The notes below the pieces were generated by a model, which had not been told where the DNA came from, ran no database searches, and saw only the letters and a list, made by a program, of their open reading frames with translations. Of a stretch of DNA of 64,000 nucleotides, positions 11,901 to 21,359 are shown in pieces (position 1 is the stretch's first letter; each line of letters begins with the position of its first letter). Origin of the DNA: Physella acuta. Lineage: Eukaryota; Mollusca; Gastropoda; Physidae. The position numbers and the translations under genes are program-made. Location: contig NW_026731872.1 of the NCBI RefSeq assembly GCF_028476545.1, forward strand, positions 372,001 to 436,000, read 5' to 3'.

Positions 11901-14781
11901 GTGTAGGGGTCAGGTCAAGTGTAGGGGGTCAGGTCAGGTGTAAGGGTCAGGTCAGGTGTAGGGGTCAGGTCAGGTGTAGGGGTCAGGTCAGGTGTAGGGG
12001 TCAGGTCAGGTGTAGGGGTCAGGTCAGGTGTAGGGGTCAGGTGTAGGGGTCAGGTCAGGTGTAGGGGTCAGGTCAGGTGTAGGTGTCAGGTCAGGTGTAG
12101 GGGTCAGGTCAGGTGTAGGGGTCAGGTCAGGTGTAGGGGTCAGGTGTAGGGGTCAGGTCAGGTGTAGGGGTCAGGTCAGGTGTAGGGGTCAGGTGTAGGG
12201 GTCAGGTCAGGTGTAGGGGTCAGGTCAGGTGTAGGGGGTCAGGTCAGGTGTAGGGGTCAGGTCAGGTGTAGGGGTCAGGTCAAGTGTAGGGGGTCAGGTC
12301 AGGTGTAGGGGTCAGGTCAGGTGTAGGGGTCAGGTCAAGTGTAGGGGGTCAGGTCAAGTGTAGGGGTCAGGTCAGGTGTAGGGGTCAGGTCAGGTGTAGG
12401 GGTCAGGTCAGGTGTAGGGGTCAGGTCAAGTGTAGGGGGTCAGGTCAAGTGTAGGGGGTCAGGTCAGGTGTAGGGGTCAGGTCAGGTGTAGGGGTCAGGT
12501 CAGGTGTAGGGGTCAGGTCAGGTGTAGGGGTCAGGTCAGGTGTAGGGGTCAGGTCAGGTGTAGGGGTCAGGTCAGGTGTAGGGGTCAGGTCAGGTGTAGG
12601 GGTCAGGTCAGGTGTAGGGGTCAGGTCAGGTGTAGGGGGTCAGGTCAGGTGTAGGGGTCAGGTCAGGTGTAGGGGTCAGGTCAGGTGTAGGGGTCAGGTC
12701 AGGTGTAGGGGTCAGGTCAGGTGTAGGGGTCAGGTCAGGTGTAGGGGTCAGGTCAGGTGTAGGGGTCAGGTCAGGTGTAGGGGTCAGGTCAGGTGTAGGG
12801 GTCAGGTCAGGTGTAGGGGTAAGGTCAGGTGTAGGGGTCAGGTCCGCTGGAAGCGTGGTCAAACGGTAGAGAGCAGAATTGCTAGCCGGATGGTCTCGAA
12901 TTAACTTCCAGGCCTGAGTCCGTAACAAGTCCACCCAGCTCAGATGGGTACCTGACTGCTGCACGTCATTGAGTCCACCCAGCTCAGATGGGTACCCAAT
13001 TCGAGTCAAGTAATGCGGCTAACATTTCTGACTACACTGTCCTTTCATTGTATCTGCCCGTGTTTAAAATAAGTCCTTCTCTAACAACCAGTGAAGACTC
13101 CATAACGGAAGGCATTTTGTTGTTTGCTTAGAATAATTTCCCTTCTCTCTATTGGTGTTAACTGTCACGTGACTTGCCCCGTTTGTTCCAGGCGTCCCTG
13201 TACATCAGGATTGTTTACCCTTTCAACTTTATGACCTTTGTTCCAGGCCTCCCTGTACATCCGGATTGTTTACCCTTTCAACTTTATGACCTTTGTTCCA
13301 GGCCTCCCTGTACATCCGGATTGTTTACCCTTTCAACTTTATGACCTTTGTTCCAGGCGTCCCTGTACATCCGGATTGTTTACCCTTTCAACTTTATGAC
13401 CTTTGTTCCAGGCGTCCCTGTACATCCGGATTGTTTACCCTTTCAACTTTATGACCTTTGCCGCCCTCATCTACGTGGCAGGGGCCACGGTGGTCACCAT
13501 GTCGGTCATCGCTGTCACGTTGTTTGTCACCGTCGTCAGCTACTTCGTGGTGTCAGGGTAAGTGTCACGTCTGCTGGGGGTGTCAGGGTAAGTGTCACGT
13601 CTACTGGGGGTGTCAGGGTAAGTGTCACGTCTGCTGGGGGTGTCACATCTGTTGGGGTGTCAGGGTAAGTGTCACGTCTGCTGGGGTGTCAGGGTAAGTG
13701 TCACGTCTGCTGGGGGTGTCACGTCTGGTGGGGGTGTCAAGTCTGCTGGGGGTGTCACGTCTGCTGGGGGTGTCAGGGTAAGTGTCATGTCTGCTTGGGG
13801 TGTCACGTCTGCTGTGGGTGTCAGGGTAAGTGTCACGTCTACTGGGGTTGTCAGGGTAAGTGTCACGTCTACTGGGGTTGTCAGGGTAAGTGTCACGTCT
13901 GTTGGGGGTGTCAGGGTAAGTGTCAGGTCTGCTGGGGGTGTCAGGGTAAGTGTCACGTCTGTTAGGGGTGTCAGGGTGAGTGTCACGTCTGTTAGGGGTG
14001 TCAGGGTGAGTGTCACGTCTTCTGGGGGTGTCAGGATAAGTGTCACGTCGGCTAGGGGTGTCAGGGTAAGTGTCACGTCGGCTAGGGGTGTCAGGGTAAG
14101 TGTCACGTCTGCTAGGGGTGTCATGGTAAGTGTCACGTCTGCTGGGGGTGTCAGGGTAAGTGTCACGTCTGTTGGGGGTGTCAGGGTAAGTGTCACGTCT
14201 GCTAGGGGTGTCACGTCTGCTGTGGGTGTCAGGGTAAGTGTCACGTCTGTTGGGGTGTCAGGGTAAGTGTCACGTCTACTGGGGGTGTCATGGTAAGTGT
14301 CACGTCTGCCGGGGGTGTCAGGGTAAGTGTCACGTCTACTGGGGGTGTCATGGTAAGTGTCACGTCTGCCGGGGGTGTCAGGGTAAGTGTCACGTCTGCC
14401 GGGGGTGTCAGGGTGTTACGTCTACAACTCGCTTCCACGTGATGTCATTACGTTTACCATTAAAAACATACCGACATATTAACTCAATATGATTTAACAC
14501 TCTCAACTCTGGCTGTACGAAACGTCACAATTTTAACCCCCAGGGAAAGAAACTTCCAGAAGCGCTCCTGTTTCCTGGGCTTGGCCGGCGTGAACCTGTT
14601 CCTGCTGAGTGACATGCTCTTGTTGATGAGGGAGCCGACGCCCCAGCCCGAGAGACCGGCTCCCGCCCCCGTGCCCGCCCCCGTGGGCTGGACTCACTAC
14701 GTGAACTGGCTGATGGACGATGACCTGCTCAACAAGTTGATGACTTTAAAGTTTGGCCCACCGGACCTGGTCAACAAATGA
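5961..14781 (+). CDS. Divergent TMEM86/YhhN-family membrane protein, 6 exons
   Basis: Exons are 5961-6203, 6910-6954, 10487-10680, 11192-11330, 13412-13557 and 14544-14781. All phases agree (0, 0, 2, 0, 2), giving 334 aa. The first ~80 residues are a polar acidic extension with a duplicated SNAADV segment. Then come membrane segments around [15 protein letters not shown] and [13 protein letters not shown], the family segment [15 protein letters not shown] with its Gly-Asp pair, [31 protein letters not shown], and [12 protein letters not shown] with its Ser-Asp pair. The C-terminus is a Pro-rich linker plus a short tail and lacks the TYYxAQ helix that ends TMEM86. So it retains both acidic pairs of a lysoplasmalogenase but has a remodelled end; activity is uncertain. 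The 45-nt exon 2 ([15 protein letters not shown]) is the least certain exon. Introns are packed with minisatellites, three of them built from its own splice sites. Confidence 0.8.
6268..6403 (+). repeat. Cluster of long G tracts at start of intron 1
   Basis: Three G homopolymers of about 10-25 bases (near 6269, 6340 and 6392) lie within 200 bp after the exon 1 donor of the second YhhN gene. They fall on the sense strand and could form G-quadruplex or R-loop structures during transcription. Confidence 0.85.
6580..6745 (+). repeat. Short imperfect repeat (ACAATGGTACTGTAAAAATA)
   Basis: About seven degenerate copies of a 20-25 bp unit alternating ACAATGGTACTGTAAAAATA and CAATGGCAGTGAAAAGTTCT. 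It lies in intron 1 of the second YhhN gene. Confidence 0.7.
6955..8289 (+). repeat. 5' part of intron 2 with several low-copy tandem repeats
   Basis: No coding sequence was seen. Small tandem repeats are present: GGATATCTAGCAGATATTAT (three copies, 7020-7090), ACACGGGTCACTATAAACAG (several, about 7440-7660), and a 42-bp direct repeat containing CCTGAGGTAGAATAGAGCTA (7995-8095). Between them is a run of decayed CCTAAC-type sequence (7210-7310). Confidence 0.6.
8290..9655 (+). repeat. G-rich GTGTGT minisatellite with 504-bp higher-order repeat
   Basis: Units of 16-18 bp (GGGGGTGTGTCATTAT, GGGGGTGTGTGGCCACT, GGGGGTGTGTCTATAT, GGGGGTGTGTCGTTCT) combine into periods of about 33 bp. A block from about 8561 to 9064 recurs from 9065 to 9568 at 504 bp spacing, with one difference noticed (CGTTCTAGGGG at 8665 against CGTTCTCGGGG). 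The 33-bp period keeps long frames open on both strands, but these are simple-sequence translations. Intron 2 of the second YhhN gene. Confidence 0.95.
10014..10270 (+). repeat. 32-bp minisatellite in intron 2
   Basis: About eight copies of a 32-bp unit with core TTGTTGTCATTAGATGTCAG followed by CACCTAGCGGC. A related short direct repeat, CCAGAACAATTTGTCTGAGA (three copies), follows at 10390-10450, immediately before the exon 3 acceptor. Confidence 0.9.
10663..10915 (+). repeat. Five copies of the exon 3 splice donor with G tracts
   Basis: Each ~50-bp unit repeats the last coding bases of exon 3 (CCCCGTCACTACAG) and the donor GTACTTCTGGCTGG, followed by a G tract of variable length. Donor points fall after 10680, 10735, 10783, 10835 and 10883. 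The last two copies read GTACCCCTGG. Differences in G-tract length explain the uneven spacing of 48-55 bp. Confidence 0.92.
11508..12843 (+). repeat. 19-bp minisatellite (GTCAGGTCAGGTGTAGGGG), about 70 copies
   Basis: Nearly perfect 19-bp units over 1.3 kb in intron 4 of the second YhhN gene, with rare GTCAAGT and GGGGG variants. Each unit holds two CAG/GT steps, so it is full of weak donor-like sites, although it is not directly attached to the exon 4 donor (11331). It ends where a SINE head begins. Confidence 0.95.
12842..12990 (+). mobile_element. tRNA-derived SINE with duplicated core
   Basis: A tRNA-like head is visible: A box around GTGGTCAAACGGTAGAGAGC and B box around GGTCTCGAATTAAC. 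Two copies of GTCCACCCAGCTCAGATGGG then occur about 65 bp apart. The same core lies in the elements at 4190 and 18872. Exact ends and target duplication were not found, because the left edge merges with the minisatellite. Confidence 0.75.
13183..13457 (+). repeat. Five 55-bp copies of the exon 5 splice acceptor
   Basis: Each 55-bp unit is GTTCCAG plus the first 48 coding bases of exon 5 ([16 protein letters not shown]). AG dinucleotides of the acceptor lie at 13190-91, 13245-46, 13300-01, 13355-56 and 13410-11. The period is not a multiple of three. Using the second copy (three units upstream) restores phase but meets a TGA, so only the last acceptor gives the family protein. Confidence 0.95.
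13551..14425 (+). repeat. About 25 copies of the exon 5 splice donor
   Basis: The exon 5 junction GTGTCAGG/GTAAGTG continues directly into a tandem array of about 31-bp units, GTGTCAGGGTAAGTGTCACG plus TCTGCTGGGG. I count about 25 donor-like steps: mostly GTAAGT, two GTGAGT and one damaged to GATAAG. Some units are shortened and lack the donor (CTGCTGGGGGTGTCACGT). The array fills nearly all of intron 5. Confidence 0.95.
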
Positions 14782-15085
14782 CCTCGGTCTAGTTAACACC
14801 CAGTTTCAATGACCTAAGACCTATTTGCTGTACCCATCAGGGCGGAACGTGACCTAAGCTGTGAGATCCGAGTTGTACAAATGACCTTAACCTGAAGACC
14901 TTGCTAGAGAGTAGCTTAAAGGTCCTGTGTCCTAAAGAGCTTGCTAGGGGCAGTAGTGTGTACCCAAATGTTGAATGTAGCACATCGCCCTGACATCATG
15001 AGCCCTTGTGTACGGCCTGCGCTCAATGTTTTGATCTCATCTTCCAGTGGCGGCAACACGCCAGTGGTCATCAATATTTCATTTC

Positions 15086-15091
15086 AATAAA
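15086..15091 (+). terminator. Poly(A) signal of the second YhhN gene
   Basis: AATAAA lies about 305 bases after the stop codon at 14781, with a T-rich and GT-containing stretch following. The 3' UTR (14782 to about 15110) has no other notable feature. Confidence 0.6.
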
Positions 15092-15129
15092 TCGCTTCAA
15101 AATTGGCTTTCTTTCGTTTATTTCTTTTA

Positions 15130-15750
15130 ATAAACCGGGAGTGATCTCCCCTAAATTTTCTCAAATATTCTTATTTAACACAACGGGGAATGGCAACTCG
15201 GGATATAGACATGATTTTAAATTCATTTTAAACACTTAAAAAAAAAAAGAATCTCGTAGAAAAAAAAAGTGCGCACCAAGTAAAAACAATGTGTGTATAA
15301 CTATAATATTGCGGAATGTTAGTACTTAATAAATGAATTTTAGTTTTTTGAAAAATCGGAAATAGCGTGCATTACTACTTCCGGTCAGCGGAAATTACTC
15401 AAAATTTGAAAGTAGGCAGAGAATTAGATCTTTTAGCTATATGTGAAATTTCGTTTATCTATCTGAAACAGTACTTGAGATATAGGCTTTTGAAAAACCA
15501 GAAGTATAAAAGTTCCATTTCTGGTTACATGAAATCGCTGAAAAGTTGAAACAGAACTAATAATTTGATATAATACTTATATATGAAATTTCATCAACCT
15601 AGCTGTACCGGTACTCAAGTGATTGTGTTCACAGACATACACACACACAGACATACGGATAGAATTGCAAAACTAAGTTTTTCCGACTCATGGAGGTGTA
15701 AAACGTCGAGATACTTCCTATATACTTTGTATACGAGAAAGCAAAAAACT
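15130..15750 (+). mobile_element. Dispersed repeat copy 1 (unclassified, about 620 bp)
   Basis: This stretch is clearly similar along its length to 51708-52292 in the same orientation. Shared blocks include GTGATCTCCCCTAAA, ACTACTTCCGGTCA, GGCAGAGAATTAGATCTTTT, ACTTATATATGAAATTTCAT and GAGGTGTAAAACGT, with the ending GAGAAAG followed by A-rich sequence. It contains an ACACACACAGACATAC stretch. No long frame was recognised. It may be the 3' portion of a LINE or a non-autonomous element. Confidence 0.75.
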
Positions 15751-16479
15751 AATGTTTATTTATATTTTAATGTTAACAAATATAGAACTAATTGTATTAT
15801 CCAGCTCAATAATTTAAAATTTGACTCAAATAATTACATTTTTCTCTATTTCGGCCGGGATAAACAAATCCTTACCTGGCAACAACCAAAACTGACCAGC
15901 AGAAAGTTTCCTGCGTTGTGGGTTGGTGGGCTGGGTCATCATGGGACATGTTTTTTGTGGGGGTGTCCAATTTTTTGACCAGAAATATTTTTGTGGACGA
16001 GCGTATTGTTAAAATAATAGATACAAAAATGCAGGCGTGAATTGAATGCGATGACGGCCACATGTACCAAAATACCATATGGTTATGGGTGATAATAATA
16101 GTAGAAGTTGTCGGCTACTGTAACTTGGGTCTTTAGAAAAAGTTAACCAAGGGAGGCAACCTTAGCTTCTCTCGCGGCACAACTAAAACACAGTTATCTA
16201 ACCTGAATCTAAAAATACACTTGACCCAGATGTATTGTAAACATTTATTAGTGCTCTTAACAACTTGATGGTGAGACATGTTTTTTTTTTATCTTGTTAT
16301 TTATTTTTTTAACACTGACTAATCTTTCTTTTGTTCTCCTAATTGACTTTAGGAAACATTTCTCAATTTCTTTGTACTCTTATAGCATGTTTTTTGTGTT
16401 TAAAATGTTTCGACACTTCTAGATTTAAAAAAAAACCACATTGATTTAGACACACAAGTCCTGAAATAACGGGAGGACT

Positions 16480-16626
16480 ACTGTGACAACAACAGACCAT
16501 TGGGTAGGATTTTCTAGCCAACCATCAAGTGGGTTGTGGTCTACGAAGGATTTTCTAGCCAACCGATCAAGTGGGTTGTGGTCTACGAACGTCGGTTTAC
16601 TCTACCCGATGATCTTCCACGGATCA

Positions 16627-16658
<32 letters not shown>

Positions 16659-16870
16659 GATCGGCCGCAACCTATTGACTCACTAAACCCTGCGACGCCC
16701 CCCCCCCCCCCAAAAAAAAAACAACAACGATCGGCCACCATCTATAGACCCCCTAACTCTTACCACTCACTAAACCCTGCGACCCCCCCCCCCCCAAAAC
16801 GATCGGCCGCCACCTATTGACGCCCTAAGTCTTACCACTCGCTAAACCCTGCGACCCCCCCCCCCCCCCT
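16480..16870 (+). repeat. Short tandem repeats joined by C tracts
   Basis: Two copies of TTTTCTAGCCAACCATCAAG-type sequence (16508 and 16552) are followed by about four units holding CGATCGGCCGC, then CACTAAACCCTGCGA, then a C tract of 10-22 bases and an A run. Nothing coding was seen here. Confidence 0.7.
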
Positions 16871-17952
16871 ACTGGCTGCATGATAAACTCTAATGCAACA
16901 AGCACCAACGCTATGTGACGACCTCGCTTGAAGTAGTTTATCGCACGTGTGATAAGCTCTTGTTGTTTGAAGGTTTCTTTACAAACATGTTGTCTTGCTC
17001 GAGCTATCACGCTGTCACATTCTGACGTGGTGATATCAAATAGTGCCACATCCTACGTCACGTCACAATAGTCGTTTCTGTGACGTAATTAAAGACGCAA
17101 TTTCCATCAGGTGACGACACAGCTTTGTGTGACGTCACCTTTGAACTCGCCCTTGATATTACCATTTTATAACTTCACCGTGACGCCACCAGTACCCTAC
17201 TCACTCCCCCCAACCCGTGACGCCACCAACAACCCAGTCCCCCCCCCCCCCATGTAGCATCCCCCCCCCCCCTGTGACGTGACTAGCGCCACGCCTCCCC
17301 ATGACCTATGGCGGAGCAAACAAATGTACGGCTCTAATCCCCCAGCTAGCTGTGACTTGGTCCACCGCTGACCTTTGACATTTGGTCACGTGCCTGTCTG
17401 GGCTACATTCTGTCACTGTCGTCAGTGAGCCAAGTCCTGTGGGTAATCACAAGCCACTGGATGGTGGATTCTCGCCCTGGATAAGCTGCTGGATAGGTCA
17501 TTAATCGGTCAATGAAGGGTGGATTAGTGACAGCTCATAGGTCGATCAGTAAAAGGTCATCATAGGTCGATCAGTAAACAAAAAGGTCATCATCTTCTGG
17601 AAGGTCAGTCATACTTCTATGCTAGTTGTAAGCTAGTGTTAGGTCACTGTCTCAATGGTCACCTTTTAGGGTAACCACTAAAGACCCAGTCTACATCCCC
17701 GCTAAGGTCCCTGTGTTAACCCCCCCCCCACGAGGTACATGTATTAAATCCCCTCTAAGGTCCCTGTGTTAACCCCCACTAAGGTCCCTGTGTTAAACGC
17801 CACAACCCCCCCCCCCCCGCGAAAATGTGCGTTTCGATCAACCTTTGACTTGTACTTGTAACTAGTAGCGAGCTATAAAACTGAACCAAAATTAGATTGT
17901 GAAATCAATACAAACAATTTGACACCACCTGTAGACTTGGGCCAAATCTAGT
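16871..17952. other. Gene-free stretch, no recognised feature
   Basis: Mixed sequence with several TGACGT/ACGTCA motifs (16960-17170), C tracts near 17235, 17263, 17718 and 17809, and short duplications (AGGTCATCATAGGTCGATCA near 17550; AAGGTCCCTGTGTTAACCCC near 17705-17795). No exon or RNA gene was recognised. Confidence 0.4.
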
Positions 17953-18690
17953 TAATGAGATGTTAGGGACTGGTCAACTTGTTGACCTATGGTTGATGAG
18001 ATGTTAGAGACTGGTCAACTTGTTGACCTATGGTTGATTGATGAGATGTTAGGGACTGGTCAACTTGTTGACCTATGGTTGATGAGATGTTAGGGACTGG
18101 TCAACTTGTTGACTTATGGTTGATGAGATGTTAGGGACTGGTCAACTTGTTGACCTATGGTTGGTTGATGAGATGTTAGGGACTGGTCAACTTGTTGACC
18201 TATGGTTGATGAGATGCTAGGGACTGGTCAACTTGTTGACCTATGGTTGATGAGATGTTAGGGACTGGTCAACTTGTTGACCTATGGTCGATGAGATGCT
18301 AGGGACTGGTCAACTTGTTGACCTATGGTTGGTTGACGAGATGTTAGACACTGGTCAACTTGTTGACCTATGGTTGGTTGATGAGATGTTAGAGACTGGT
18401 CAACTTGTTGACCTATGGTTGAATGATGAGATGTTAGGGACTGGTCAACTTGTTGACCTATGGTTGATGAGATGTTAAGGACTGGTCAACTTGTTGAACA
18501 ATGGTTGATTGATGAGATGTTAGGGACTGGTCAACTTGTTGACCTCTCGTTGATGAGATGTTAGAGACCGGTCAACTTGTTGACCTATGGTTGGTTGATG
18601 AGATGTTAGGGACAGGTCAACTTGTTGACCTATGGTTGATGAGATGTTAGGGACAGGTCAACTTGTTGACCTATGGTTGATGAGATGTAG
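17953..18690 (+). repeat. Approx. 41-bp minisatellite with internal palindrome
   Basis: About 18 copies of a unit with core GATGAGATGTTAGGGACTGG, then TCAACTTGTTGACCTATGGTT. Length varies because some units carry an extra GGTT or GATT. Every unit contains the near-palindrome GTCAACTTGTTGAC. Confidence 0.93.
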
Positions 18691-18871
18691 TCTCACCTAG
18701 GCTACCTTGTCTATCCTGATACCTTGTCTCACCTAAAGTGACCTGACTTAAGGTTGGGGGAGTAAAATTGACCTGATTAGGATGGGGGGGGGAATGACTG
18801 GGTGCTGATAATATAAAGTCCCCCCCCCCCCCCGTTTCCTTAACCACGGCATCAGAAGGGACGGTGTGTCC

Positions 18872-19012
18872 AGCCGCCTACACCTTCTTTAACGTCAGTC
18901 AGGTACCCATCAGAGCTGGGCTGTTTATACTATTTATAGACTGGAGGCAGAAATCAAAACTCGAGACTTTCGGACGGACGCTCTATCCGCCAGGCCACGC
19001 TGCCCCATGGTG
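18872..19012 (-). mobile_element. tRNA-derived SINE, minus orientation
   Basis: On the minus strand it begins GCAGCGTGGCCTGGCGGATA, an A-box-like head, followed by AGTCTCGAGTTTTGATTTC (B-box-like) and CAGCCCAGCTCTGATGGGTA with ACCTGACTGACG. The core matches the elements at 4190 and 12842. It is a single, non-duplicated copy. Confidence 0.75.
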
Positions 19013-19884
19013 GTAACTGAGGGGGGGGGGGGCGTAATGTCCGGTTTCCGGTAAGATTGTGTCCCTTATGAAGTAATAATTCGTACACTGTTTGAAGAAA
19101 TTGACGTTTGGTATATGCAAGTGTAAGAGAGAACTGGATGTTTGTGGTTCTAGATCTAGTACGATGAGGTACAAACGAAACGAGGCCAGAATAAACACCA
19201 ACACCGGTGTTCCTGCACGCTGTAATCTCCCAACACGCGAGAGCTATCCAGCCCTACCCGGTGCAGAATCATCTATTGATCCCATTGGTTTTTTTTTTCT
19301 ATCCGTAAAGAAATGTTTTCCTCACAATTGCAATACTTTCCCCGACGGGTGCCCTGGAGGCGCCTTGTGTTTTCTGTCGGAAGATTTTCTCTCCTGCTAG
19401 ACTTTCATGTAAGTAACCACTGTCACCGTATGTAGAGATTCGCGCCCTTTCTCCCCGAGTTTCCCGCCTCAAGCTGGCTAGACACCCGCGCGTGCACTGT
19501 CTGGGTCAGTTAGAGAGTCATGTTCGATAACTCTTCATTTCTAGGTAGACAATATGTTATCTCCCTTTGTTGATTATACGTCGGCTATCGCATTTTTATT
19601 GTGTTTTTTTTCGATCCCGGTTTGTTTGTTAGAGAACGAGTGAGTGGGTTTGGGTGGATTTAATACAGACCGAAATCTAATGCAGCGATCCCAAACTTTT
19701 CAGTTGAATTCATTTCTTAAGTGAGTTCAAGAAAGTTTAATTTTCATTCTAATGACATATTAAATTATGTTTTGAAATTATTTTTAAAAAATTACTATAT
19801 TAATTTAAGATTTTAACAACCGAAGGAGAAATAACGGCACCCTCACTGGTTATAGATTCCGACGGGGCATTATGTTCATTGTAG

Positions 19885-20660
19885 TGGGGTCATCTCTAGT
19901 TGACTGTATGGGGTCATCTCTAGTTGACTGTATGGGGTCATCTCTAGTTGACTGTATGGGGTCATCTCTAGTTGACTGTATGGGGTCATCTCTAGTTGAC
20001 TGTATGGGGTCATCTCTAGTTGACTGTATGGGGTCATCTCTAGTTGACTGTATGGGGTCATCTCTAGTTGACTGTATGGGGTCATCTCTAGTTGACTGTA
20101 TGGGGTCATCTCTAGTTGACTGTATGGGGTCATCTCTAGTTGACTGTATGGGGTCATCTCTAGTTGACTGTATGGGGTCATCTCTAGTTGACTGTATGGG
20201 GTCATCTCTAGTTGACTGTAATGGGGTCATCTCTAGTTGACTGTAATGGGGTCATCTCTAGTTGACTGTAGTGGGGTCATCTCTAGTTGACTGTAATGGG
20301 GTCATCTCTAGTTGACTGTAATGGGGTCATCTCTAGTTGACTGTAGTGGGGTCATCTCTAGTTGACTGTAATGGGGTCATCTCTAGTTGACTGTAATGGG
20401 GTCATCTCTAGTTGACTGTAGTGGGGTCATCTCTAGTTGACTGTAATGGGTTCATCTCTAGTTGACTGTATGGGGTCATCTCTAGTTGACTGTATGGGGT
20501 CATCTCTAGTTGACTGTATGGGGTCATCTCTAGTTGACTGTAATGGGGTCATCTCTAGTTGACTGTATGTATGGGGTCATCTCTAGTTGACTGTATGGGG
20601 TCATCTCTAGTTGACTGTATGGGGGTCAACTCTAGTTGACTGTATGTATGGGGTCATCTC
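19885..20660 (+). repeat. 24/25-bp minisatellite, about 31 copies
   Basis: Units read GTCATCTCTAGTTGACTGTA plus TGGG (24 bp). A central block of 25-bp units reads AATGGG or AGTGGG instead. Uniform 24-bp units on both sides of the block indicate recent expansion. Confidence 0.95.
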
Positions 20661-21359
20661 TCAGATTGATCCCCAGATAAATTGACGAATATTTTGAAAC
20701 TGAATTAGAATTTAGCAGAAATTCTAGGCTGTAAAAACAGTATAGTTTTCATTTAAACTTAGAACAATCTTCTTCCGCATAAATTATTGTGTATTATAAA
20801 TTAACAGGTTTTTTTTAAATTTCATATTCTACACCACCTCCCCCCCCCCCCACATTTTTGGCTGTATCAGAGTGTTGTGAAACGTGTTTTGACGTAATAG
20901 ACGGGCTACTATAAACAGCGTTGTTTCCGTCCTGGCGTTATGGCCAGGTTTCTCACAATTTCCATGCTAATTCCATGCTGCCTCATTTAATCAATACGCG
21001 CCAGACATAAAAAAAAAACTTAAAAGAAAAAAAACAACAGCAGTCGAACAGAAGGTTGCTTCCTGGTGCTTTTAGCTGATACATGGGGGGGGGGGGGGGG
21101 GGGGGGTCGTTGGGGATGAATCGATACAAGTTTATCAAGGTGTAAAATCAATACTTGGACTTTTCGACGTGGGGTTTTCTTGGAAATATATGACGTCATT
21201 TTTTTCATTTAATCTAGACGTAGACATAGCTGCTAGCCATAGTTTAATTGGGTAGCCAATATACTATCAATATAGACGTAGACATAGCTGCTAGCCATGG
21301 TTATATTAGGCAGCCACAATTTCTTGTAGAGTAGCTAAAACATGTAACCACATTTTTGT
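20661..21359. other. Spacer with C/G tracts and a 60-bp duplication
   Basis: AT-rich sequence with a C tract at about 20838 and a G tract at about 21086-21106. A direct repeat of TAGACGTAGACATAGCTGCT occurs at about 21214 and 21270. No gene was seen. Confidence 0.45.

Noticed and set aside
11508-12843. Considered a direct expansion of the exon 4 donor of the second YhhN gene
   Set aside because: The array contains CAG/GT steps but starts about 180 bp after the true donor (GTGGGTGGGT), and its unit does not include the exon end.
13245-13411. Upstream acceptor copies as productive alternative starts of exon 5
   Set aside because: One- and two-unit shifts change the frame. The three-unit shift restores phase but reads a TGA inside the repeats.
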